A stretch of 14,740 bases of DNA from UBA11606 sp039815945 (GTDB lineage Bacteria; Actinomycetota; Acidimicrobiia; Acidimicrobiales; Aldehydirespiratoraceae), in contig JBCBYI010000099.1 in assembly GCA_039815945.1 (NCBI GenBank), forward strand, positions 1 to 14,740. The letters are read 5' to 3'. Positions 1-6,194 of the stretch are shown in pieces. A model generated the notes under the pieces. The model did not search any database, had not been told where the DNA came from, and saw nothing but the letters and a program-made list of their open reading frames with translations. Every line of letters starts with the position of its first letter. Within the stretch, counting starts at the first letter, position 1. The position numbers and the translations under genes are program-made.

Positions 1-1115
1 CCGCAGGCGGCAACGCCCTTCTCCACGGTCGGCGACTCGATCTCGGTGGCGTGACCTACTCGCTGCTTTACCTGCAGCCGTCCGGTATCGACAGTGCGTC
101 GCTCGAGCCCGCCCCACCGGAGGACGTCAGCGCCCAGGCCGAGATCGACCGTCTGCTCGAAGATCTCGTCTACACCCGCGAGAGTCTGCAGACCGCGGTG
201 GAGCAGCAGGAGACGGTCAACGAAGAGCTCAACGCGACCAACGAGGAGCTGTTGGCCGCCAACGAAGAACTCCAATCGACGAACGAAGAGCTGTCGTCGG
301 TAAACGAAGAACTCCTCACGCTCAACGACGAGCATCAGCGGCGCCTCGAAGAGGTCCTGCAGGTCACCGCCGATCTCGAGGTGCTCCTCGCCTCGACGTC
401 CATCGCGGCGATCCTGCTCAACCAGGACGGCACCATCCGTCGCATCACCGAGGCGGCCAAGCCGATGTTCGGCGTGCGCGACTCCGACATCGGGCGACCG
501 CTGGCCGACCTCGCCACCAATCTCGACCGGGAAGCCTTGCTCGTCGACATCCGCGACGTCGCCCACGGCGGAGATCCGGTCACCCGGCCGGTGAGCCTCA
601 GCGCCAACTCGCCTCAGCGGCTCCTCGTCGATCGCTACCAACTGCCCCACGACGCACCCGGGGTCTTCATCGCCATCTTCAGTTCGAACATCATCGGGCC
701 GGCCGAGCAGGCGTTCCGGGCCATCCTCGATGCCGCGCCCGTCGCCCTCTACGCCAAGGACGCCGACGGCGTCTACATCGCGATGAACGAGTACGGCGGC
801 GCCCGGATCGAGGGCACGGTGGGGCAGACCGACCACGAGATCTTCTCGCCCGAGGTCGCCGATCAGATCACCGCCACCGACGACCTCGTCCGATCCCGCC
901 AGGAGATCATGGTCCGCCACGAACGCCCGGTCGGGCCCGACGGTGTCTTCGACGTGATCTCCGTGAAGTTCCCGATGCCCGACAACGGGTTGGGTGGCGT
1001 CGCCGTTCCGGTCACCGCCGACGTGCGAGACGTCGCCGCGGCCCTGAACGACGACAACGAGATCCGGCGGCTCCGGGCGATGATCGTCGATCTCGGCGGC
1101 GACCCCGACAGCTGA
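1..1115 (+). CDS. CheR/PAS-type signalling protein, 3' part only
   Basis: The frame is open to the left edge, so the 5' part (expected to carry the CheR methyltransferase and perhaps CheB domains) is outside the window; a GTG at 51 is internal. Visible parts are a short segment resembling the end of the CheR region, then a signalling coiled coil at about nt 216-341 made of six back-to-back heptads with NEEL at their core. A first PAS domain follows (about nt 370-690, including the motif IGRPLADL typical of CheR-PAS proteins), then a second PAS (about nt 710-1030, starting FRAILDAAPVALYAKD). The protein ends soon after with no histidine-kinase H box or ATPase domain. In this family the heptad-PAS arrangement links chemotaxis-type methyltransferases to sensory input. 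The stop abuts the stop of the convergent kinase gene, which may supply the missing kinase output; that link is inferred. Confidence 0.8.
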   Translation, partial: AGGNALLHGRRLDLGGVTYSLLYLQPSGIDSASLEPAPPEDVSAQAEIDRLLEDLVYTRESLQTAVEQQETVNEELNATNEELLAANEELQSTNEELSSVNEELLTLNDEHQRRLEEVLQVTADLEVLLASTSIAAILLNQDGTIRRITEAAKPMFGVRDSDIGRPLADLATNLDREALLVDIRDVAHGGDPVTRPVSLSANSPQRLLVDRYQLPHDAPGVFIAIFSSNIIGPAEQAFRAILDAAPVALYAKDADGVYIAMNEYGGARIEGTVGQTDHEIFSPEVADQITATDDLVRSRQEIMVRHERPVGPDGVFDVISVKFPMPDNGLGGVAVPVTADVRDVAAALNDDNEIRRLRAMIVDLGGDPDS

Positions 1116-2618
1116 TCAATCGGCGCGCGGGAGGTTGAGCTGGAAGCGGCTGCCAACCTCGCGACGCCGAACGTTCAGGTCGCCGTGCAGCAGCCCGGCC
1201 ATGCGGCGACTGATCGCGAGCCCCATCCCCGACCCGGGTGTGTCGATATCAGGGTGGAGCCGTCGGAAGGCGGAGAACACCAGGGCTTCTCGGCCCTCGG
1301 GGATGCCGAGACCGTTGTCGGCGACGCGGATGATCCACCGGGTCGATGTCGCGATCGCATCGATCTCGATGCGCAGCGGACGCGCCGGATCGGCGTACTT
1401 CACCGCGTTGTCGAGCAGATTGTCGAGGATCACGCCGGCGACGGCGGGATCGGTGTGGACCGTTCCACCGAGTGGTTCGACGCTGATTTCCGCGTCGGCA
1501 CCGGCGAGCGCCTGCACCCGTTCGACCGCATCCTCGACAAACTGTCGGATCTCGACCGGTCGGAGATCGACATCGGCACCGCGGATGAACTCGACCATGT
1601 CGTTGAGCTGGCGGGTGACCCGCTCGGTCGCCGCCACGATCCGGTCGAGATTCGCGGTGATCTCGCTCGGGTCCGCATCGCGTCGGGCCAGGTCGTCGCG
1701 CGCGATCTCGGCGAAGCCGGCGATGTGACGCAACGGGGCCCGGAGATCGTGGGCGAGAGCCGACGCGAAGAGACGCATGTCCTCCTCGCTCGACGCGAGT
1801 TCGCTCGCAGCCTCCTCGGCCCGAAGCAGGCCCTCGACCATCCCGAGATGGTCGGCCGCGACGTGCACCGTCTCGGCTTCGTCGAGCCGCAGCGGCGGGC
1901 GGCCGGCCGGCCGTACGACACAGATCGTGCCGACGAGCTGCCCACCGCGGGTGACGGGGACGGCGAGGGCGGGGCCGGCGCCGGCGAGGTCGAGCGCGAC
2001 GGACTCCGTCTCGACGGCGACCGCGCCGCGTGCCGCCCGGCGCTCGAGATCGAGGATCCGGACGTCGGCCGGCTCGTCGGGAGTCGCCGGCAGATCGGGC
2101 AAGAGCGTGTGCTCGACCAACCGAAGCACCCCGCTCGGCTCGAGGACGGTCCAACGGGCGGCGACGTCGAGTCGCGCCCCCAATGCGGTGACCACCCGCT
2201 GACCGATGCTCTCCACCGTCGAACCCCGACGAGCGACGAACTCGCCGATCTCGATCACGAGCTGCGCGGCGGCCGGCTCGGCGTCGACCAGATCGACCGC
2301 CGCGGCGGGGGCCAGGAACGACAGCGCCACCGTCTCCTCCGACACCGGCATCTCCAGCACGACCTGATCGACCCAGGTCCCGCCGGAGAGCACACCAACG
2401 GGTCGACCGGCGGCGGGGTTCACCACGTCGGTGTCGACCCGCTCGACGATCAGGTCATGAATCGACAGGCCCCCGAGATCGTCGACCGGCGTGTCGAACA
2501 GTGTTCCCGCCGCCCGGTTCGCTTCGGTGACGGTCTCGTCGCGGACCAACAACACCGGGGTCGGCTGGGCGAGGGCCCAGATCGACCAACTCTCGGTGTC
2601 GGTCCCGGAGTCGGTCAC
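1116..2618 (-). CDS. PAS-GAF-like sensor histidine kinase
   Basis: Predicted 500-residue cytoplasmic kinase with no membrane segment. A PAS domain spans about residues 10-110 (starts WALAQPTPVLLV), a GAF-like region about 115-265, then a HisKA dimerisation helix with the H box ALAHDLRAPLRH (phospho-acceptor His290). The HATPase domain has an N box at 398-407 (ILDNLLDNAVKY), a G1 box at 434-440 (DNGLGIP) and a G2 box at 462-467. It autophosphorylates and probably passes phosphate to the receivers encoded just upstream. I chose GTG at 2618 because it overlaps the stop of the upstream receiver as GTGA, implying translational coupling. The frame stays open to 2846, but that extension lies inside the receiver gene and is Arg/Pro-rich shadow sequence. 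The H box and missing membrane helices resemble phytochrome-type kinases. Confidence 0.87.
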   Translation of the reverse strand: MTDSGTDTESWSIWALAQPTPVLLVRDETVTEANRAAGTLFDTPVDDLGGLSIHDLIVERVDTDVVNPAAGRPVGVLSGGTWVDQVVLEMPVSEETVALSFLAPAAAVDLVDAEPAAAQLVIEIGEFVARRGSTVESIGQRVVTALGARLDVAARWTVLEPSGVLRLVEHTLLPDLPATPDEPADVRILDLERRAARGAVAVETESVALDLAGAGPALAVPVTRGGQLVGTICVVRPAGRPPLRLDEAETVHVAADHLGMVEGLLRAEEAASELASSEEDMRLFASALAHDLRAPLRHIAGFAEIARDDLARRDADPSEITANLDRIVAATERVTRQLNDMVEFIRGADVDLRPVEIRQFVEDAVERVQALAGADAEISVEPLGGTVHTDPAVAGVILDNLLDNAVKYADPARPLRIEIDAIATSTRWIIRVADNGLGIPEGREALVFSAFRRLHPDIDTPGSGMGLAISRRMAGLLHGDLNVRRREVGSRFQLNLPRAD

Positions 2619-3070
2619 GTCGATCCGATGGATCCGTTCGCCAACAGGCTCGTCGACAGTGCGCACGTCTGGAACCAGAAGGTGTTGATGCTGCGGACCA
2701 CCGTCTCGAGGCCCTCGAGGTCGGGGGGCTTGACCACGTAGGCGTTGGCCCCGGCCAGGTGTGCGGCACGTGCGTCGATGGGGTCGTCGCTGCCCGACAA
2801 CACGATCGCAGGCAAGGTGGCGAGCTGATCTTGATGGCGCACCCACTCGATCAGCTCGAGCCCCGATTCGGCGCCGAGCTTGAAGTCGACGATCAACAAC
2901 GAGGGGGGCTCACGCGACTCGAGGAGCCCGATCGCGACCCCGACGTCCGGGACCGTGTGGACGTGCGCCGCCGAACCGACCCGCTGGAACGCCGAGCGGA
3001 TGAGGGCCTGATCGAACGGGTCGTCGTCGATGACCATCACCTGGCTCACGGTGTGATTCGTGCTCATCAT
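2615..3070 (-). CDS. Single-domain response regulator (CheY/Rcp1-like), copy 1
   Basis: 151 residues forming one receiver domain and no DNA-binding output. Acidic cluster D15-D17, phospho-acceptor D62 in LLIVDFKLG, conserved Ser92 in VLSGSDD and Lys114 in YVVKPP are all present, so it should be phosphorylatable. The tail has an FWxxxCAL signature shared with the upstream receiver (3181-3606), which shows they are paralogues. Two adjacent ATGs (3070 and 3067) are possible starts; a GGAAGG sequence sits 4 nt before the first and 7 nt before the second, so 3067 is equally likely. The stop overlaps the kinase GTG start. Likely role: phosphate acceptor or shuttle for the kinase, acting by protein contact. 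Confidence 0.88.
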   Translation of the reverse strand: MMSTNHTVSQVMVIDDDPFDQALIRSAFQRVGSAAHVHTVPDVGVAIGLLESREPPSLLIVDFKLGAESGLELIEWVRHQDQLATLPAIVLSGSDDPIDARAAHLAGANAYVVKPPDLEGLETVVRSINTFWFQTCALSTSLLANGSIGST

Positions 3071-3180
3071 CGCCCCTTCCCCGATCCATCGGCAGATCGC
3101 CCGCCGACATGAGTATCGCGGGTGAAGCCGGTCGGCGTCACGTATCGCCGCCCAAGACCGCGCTCGGTGCGGGCACGTGC

Positions 3181-3606
3181 TCAGCCGGAGGGTGTGTCGT
3201 CGACGAGCGCACAGGCGCCGAGCCAGAACGCATCGACCCGGCGGACGAGATCGTCGAAGTCCTCCATCGAGCTGGGCTTCACCAGGTACGCGTTGGCGCC
3301 GGCGTCGTAGGCGGCCCGGACGTCGGTGCGATCGTCGGAGCCCGACAACACGACGAAGGGCACCGTGGAGGTCGACTCGTTGTCACGCGCCCAACTCACG
3401 AGGGTCAGGCCCGATTCGCCGGCGAGGCGGAGGTCGACCACGACCAGCACGGGATGCGGGCGCTCACCGAGCACCTCGGTCGCCGCCGCCACCGTGTCGA
3501 CGATCTGGATCTCCGCGGCGGAACCAATGCGCTCGAATGCTCGCTGGATGAGCGTCTGATCGAGCGGGTCATCTTCGACCAAGAGAACCCGCTGAACACC
3601 GCTCAT
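3181..3606 (-). CDS. Single-domain response regulator (CheY/Rcp1-like), copy 2
   Basis: 141 residues, a single receiver domain: acidic residues E11-D13, acceptor D58 in VVVDLRLAG, Ser88 in VLSGSDD and Lys110 in YLVKPSS. It is the first gene of the receiver-receiver-kinase run and clearly related to the second receiver through most of its length, including the FWxxxCAL tail, which suggests tandem duplication. I chose ATG 3606 because receiver homology starts right after it; the longer frame back to 3813 runs antisense through the rraA gene and is not receiver-like. There is no Shine-Dalgarno, but TAGTGT lies 7 nt before the ATG, suggesting a leaderless message. A 110-bp spacer separates it from copy 1. 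Confidence 0.87.
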   Translation of the reverse strand: MSGVQRVLLVEDDPLDQTLIQRAFERIGSAAEIQIVDTVAAATEVLGERPHPVLVVVDLRLAGESGLTLVSWARDNESTSTVPFVVLSGSDDRTDVRAAYDAGANAYLVKPSSMEDFDDLVRRVDAFWLGACALVDDTPSG

Positions 3607-3613
3607 TTGTTCG

Positions 3614-3619
3614 ACACTA
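3614..3619 (-). promoter_or_regulatory. Possible -10 element of the receiver-kinase operon
   Basis: TAGTGT on the minus strand fits TANNNT and ends 7 nt before the ATG at 3606, so transcription could start at the start codon. I found no clear -35 element upstream, so support is positional only. Confidence 0.3.
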
Positions 3620-3675
3620 CCAACCCCACCTGACCGGCGCGTGCGCCATCGGGGTGCGGCTGTCAGGATCTGGTC

Positions 3676-4164
3676 ATGGCCGAGCCGATCCCCTTCCGCC
3701 CCACATCCGACGTGTGCGACGACCACGACGACGCCGAGATCATCACCGAGCGCTTCATCTCGCTCGGCGGCGCGCCGCACGCGGCCGGGCGGGCCGCGAC
3801 GGTGAAGGCCCATGAAGACAACTCGATGGTCAAGGACGCGGTGGCCGAACCCGGCGCCGGCCGCGTGCTGGTCGTCGATGGCGGTGGATCGCTCCGGCGA
3901 TCCATGGTGGGCGGCAACGTCGCCGCCGAGGCCGCCGCGAACGGATGGGCTGCGATCATCGTCTACGGCGCGGTTCGCGACACGGTCGAACTTCGCGACA
4001 CCGCGATCGCCGTCTTCGCGCTCGGCACGGTGCCGCGCAAGACCGACAAGCTCGGTATGGGTCAGCGGGACGTGCCGGTCTCGTTCGGCGGGGTGACGAT
4101 CTCACCCGGCGACGCCGTGTACGTCGATCCCGACGGCGTCGTCGTGCTCGCCGCTCAGGACTGA
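3676..4164 (+). CDS. RraA family protein / 4-hydroxy-4-methyl-2-oxoglutarate aldolase-like
   Basis: 162 residues, the usual length of the RraA/HMG-aldolase family. Family landmarks are the glycine-rich GGNVAAEAAANG (79-90), the YGAVRD motif with R101 and D102 (substrate- and metal-binding positions in the aldolase branch), and the C-terminal DPDGVVVL (151-158). In E. coli RraA inhibits RNase E; in other bacteria relatives cleave 4-hydroxy-4-methyl-2-oxoglutarate and decarboxylate oxaloacetate. Sequence alone does not settle which applies, although the intact R-D pair favours retained aldolase activity. AGGA 7 nt before the ATG can serve as ribosome site. Its last 10 bp overlap the convergent degenerate-receiver gene. 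Confidence 0.88.
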   Translation: MAEPIPFRPTSDVCDDHDDAEIITERFISLGGAPHAAGRAATVKAHEDNSMVKDAVAEPGAGRVLVVDGGGSLRRSMVGGNVAAEAAANGWAAIIVYGAVRDTVELRDTAIAVFALGTVPRKTDKLGMGQRDVPVSFGGVTISPGDAVYVDPDGVVVLAAQD

Positions 4165-4631
4165 GCGATCAGCCAGTTCTCGATCTCGTCGACGAGGTCG
4201 GCCGCAGCGATCTCGATGATCCCACGATCGTCGAGGCTGCGCGTCGGAGACAGGCGCGTGGGCAGCCGCTTGAGCATGCGCTTGGCCTCGGAGAAGCGCC
4301 GGGGCATCTGCTGGTACCACTCGGCGCCGACCGCGTAGGCGCGGAGACGCTCATGGTCGCAGGCGCGTTCGGCGAGCACCATGATCGGTGTCGCCCAGAA
4401 GATCGCGTCGCGCTTGACCGCCTCGAGGGCGGGGAGGCCCGAGCCTTCGCCATCGGTCTGCAAGATCACGACGTCGGGCAGCCAGCCGGTGGCGACCGAG
4501 GCCTCCAGGGCTCGAACGAGCGCGTCGGGAGAATCGACGAATTCGAGCACGACGTCGATGCCGACGGCATCCGCAGCCGTGGCGATCATCAGATGACGGG
4601 TGTGATCGGGGGCGTGAACGAGCGCTCGCAC
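4155..4631 (-). CDS. Degenerate (pseudo-)receiver domain protein
   Basis: 158 residues whose pattern follows a receiver domain: a first strand RALVHAPDH, a strand PDVVILQTDG, TPIMVLAER, and GAEWYQQMP. The phosphorylation residues are gone. The acceptor Asp position is Gln58, the conserved Thr/Ser is Ala87, the Lys before the cis-Pro is Met109, and the N-terminal acidic pair is absent. About 45 further C-terminal residues form no domain I recognise. It probably works by phosphorylation-independent protein contacts, but its partner is unknown. The start is a GTG with a poor ribosome site, 34 bp after the HD gene, so it is likely the last gene of that operon. The gene ends overlapping rraA by 10 bp. 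Confidence 0.65.
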   Translation of the reverse strand: MRALVHAPDHTRHLMIATAADAVGIDVVLEFVDSPDALVRALEASVATGWLPDVVILQTDGEGSGLPALEAVKRDAIFWATPIMVLAERACDHERLRAYAVGAEWYQQMPRRFSEAKRMLKRLPTRLSPTRSLDDRGIIEIAAADLVDEIENWLIAQS

Positions 4632-4665
4632 ACTCAGATCAACGGTGCAGACCCCGCCGATGGAT

Positions 4666-5301
4666 TCACCCGGCCGGGGGCGGCAAGAGCTGGCCGTCGG
4701 CGACGGCCTGGTCGATGAATCGTTCGGCGACGGTCCACACCTGTGAGAGCCCGTCGTCGATCGCGCCGTTGATCGCCTTCACCCGATCGGCGGTGACACC
4801 GTGCTGGCGCCAACTCCCGCCGCCGATGGCGACGTTGAGCAGCAGCGGCTGCAGCCGGTCACAGGCGTAGGCGAACCGGCCCTCCGGGGTCGATCGCGCC
4901 TCGTACTCGTCCCACAGCGCTCGGAACTCGGCGCCCTGTTCGTCGGGCAGCAGGCCGAAGATCCGGTCGGCCGCCTCCTGCTCGGCGGCCTCGGCCGCCG
5001 CCCGTTGTTCGTCGTCGTAGATGAAGACGTCGCCGGCGTCGATCTCGACGATGTCGTGGACGAGCAGGATCTTGATCGCTCGGCCCACGTCGATCGGTTC
5101 GTCGGCGAGCGGGGCGAGGGTCATCGCCGTCATCGCGAGATGCCACGAGTGCTCGGCCGAGTTCTCCTGGCGGGAGTCGTCGGTGAGCATGCTCTGGCGG
5201 AGCACGGTCTTGAGCTTGTCGAGTTCGTAGACGAAGGCGAGCCGACTGGCGATCTCGTCACCCGCCTCGGCCGCGATCTCGAGCGCGGCCTCCCTATCCA
5301 T
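4666..5301 (-). CDS. HD-domain hydrolase, 5'-nucleotidase (YfbR/HDDC2)-like
   Basis: 211 residues. Metal-binding residues of the HD fold are visible: H51 in ENSAEHSW, H82-D83 in LLVHDIVEIDAGD and D148 in YACDRLQ. The AEHSW plus HDIVEIDAGD pair is characteristic of the YfbR/HDDC2 group, whose studied members dephosphorylate (deoxy)nucleoside 5'-monophosphates. Start ATG 5301 overlaps the end of the exonuclease gene within ATGGATAG, giving translational coupling; the open frame further upstream (to 5508) is antisense-like noise within that gene. Pairing with an enzyme that releases 5'-nucleotides is functionally sensible, though inferred. The exact substrate is unknown. Confidence 0.82.
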   Translation of the reverse strand: MDREAALEIAAEAGDEIASRLAFVYELDKLKTVLRQSMLTDDSRQENSAEHSWHLAMTAMTLAPLADEPIDVGRAIKILLVHDIVEIDAGDVFIYDDEQRAAAEAAEQEAADRIFGLLPDEQGAEFRALWDEYEARSTPEGRFAYACDRLQPLLLNVAIGGGSWRQHGVTADRVKAINGAIDDGLSQVWTVAERFIDQAVADGQLLPPPAG

Positions 5302-6163
5302 GGTGGGCCGCCCAGAGCTTGTGGGCTCGGGCCCGGTGGCGATCGGCGCCGAGCTCGGCACATCGTTCGTCGAAACCGGGCTGGGGACCATGCCACGCCA
5401 TGGCGTCGACGTCGCTGACCGGCGCGTCGAGATCGACGGTGGCGATGCGCCGGAACAACAGCGCGTCCTCGAACTGCTCGTGCAGCGTGTGGGCGAGCTT
5501 GGCCGCACCGCGGACGTTCACGTCCCACTCGGCGGCGTCGTGGGGCACCTGATCGATGTGGCCGTAGCGGGTGAGGATCGTGGCCGCCGACTTCGCACCC
5601 CAACCAGGGAGGCCGGGGAAGCCGTCGGCGGTGTCACCGACGACGCCGAGATAGTCGGGAATCGACTCGGGCGGCACGCCGAACTTCTCGATCACGCCGG
5701 CGCGGTCGTAGGTGATCTCGCGACGGCGGTCGAGTTGGATCACCCGCCCCTCGTCGGTGACGCACTGGGCGAGGTCCTTGTCGGGGGTGCAGATCACGAC
5801 CTGCTCGACCCGGGCATCAGCGGCCGCCAGCGCTGCGCCCGCAGCCATGGCGTCGTCGGCCTCGTGCTCGATCTGGGGCCACACCTCGAAGCCGGCCAGC
5901 GTCAGCAGCGCTTCGATCTCCGGGAACTGGGCGAACAGCTCGGGATCGATGCCGCTGCCGTCCTTGTAGCCCTCGTAGAGATCGTTGCGCCACGACTCGA
6001 TCACGTGGTCGGTCGCGATCCCGATATGGGTCGCGCCGTCGGCGACGAGATCGAGCACCGTGTTGAGCACGCCGCGCTGGGCGCCGTGGCGGGGGTCGCG
6101 GTTCGACTTCGCGTAGTGGAAGCGGAACAGCTCATAGGTGCCGTCGACGAGATGAACCTTCAC
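5294..6163 (-). CDS. 5'-3' exonuclease, FEN/PolA N-terminal-domain family
   Basis: 289 residues, a stand-alone version of the 5'-nuclease domain found at the N terminus of DNA polymerase I. Metal ligands are visible: D7 (VHLVDGTYELFRFH), E101/D103/D104 (EADD), D128 and D130 (TPDKDLAQ), D177 and D180 (GVVGDTADGFPG). The last run continues into a helix-3-turn-helix DNA-binding motif (GLPGWGAKSAA). Expected role: 5' to 3' hydrolysis or flap removal in replication and repair. I chose GTG 6163 since the family sequence begins there and a GAGG lies 8 nt upstream; an in-frame GTG at 6181 is an alternative. It is divergent from the helicase gene with only about 31 bp between, and heads a run with the HD and pseudo-receiver genes. 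Confidence 0.88.
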   Translation of the reverse strand: MKVHLVDGTYELFRFHYAKSNRDPRHGAQRGVLNTVLDLVADGATHIGIATDHVIESWRNDLYEGYKDGSGIDPELFAQFPEIEALLTLAGFEVWPQIEHEADDAMAAGAALAAADARVEQVVICTPDKDLAQCVTDEGRVIQLDRRREITYDRAGVIEKFGVPPESIPDYLGVVGDTADGFPGLPGWGAKSAATILTRYGHIDQVPHDAAEWDVNVRGAAKLAHTLHEQFEDALLFRRIATVDLDAPVSDVDAMAWHGPQPGFDERCAELGADRHRARAHKLWAAHHG

Positions 6164-6194
6164 GGGGCGAGCCTCGCACACATCGTCGGGCAAG

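Noticed and set aside
51..1115. GTG at 51 as the true start of the CheR/PAS gene
   Set aside because: The frame is open and family-like upstream to the window edge, so the gene begins outside.
1185..2741. 518-codon + strand frame opposite the kinase
   Set aside because: No family resemblance; it is the antisense shadow of a GC-rich gene with clear kinase motifs.
2619..2846. N-terminal extension of the histidine kinase to 2846
   Set aside because: It lies wholly within the receiver gene, reads as Arg/Pro-rich shadow sequence, and a GTGA-coupled start at 2618 explains the gene.
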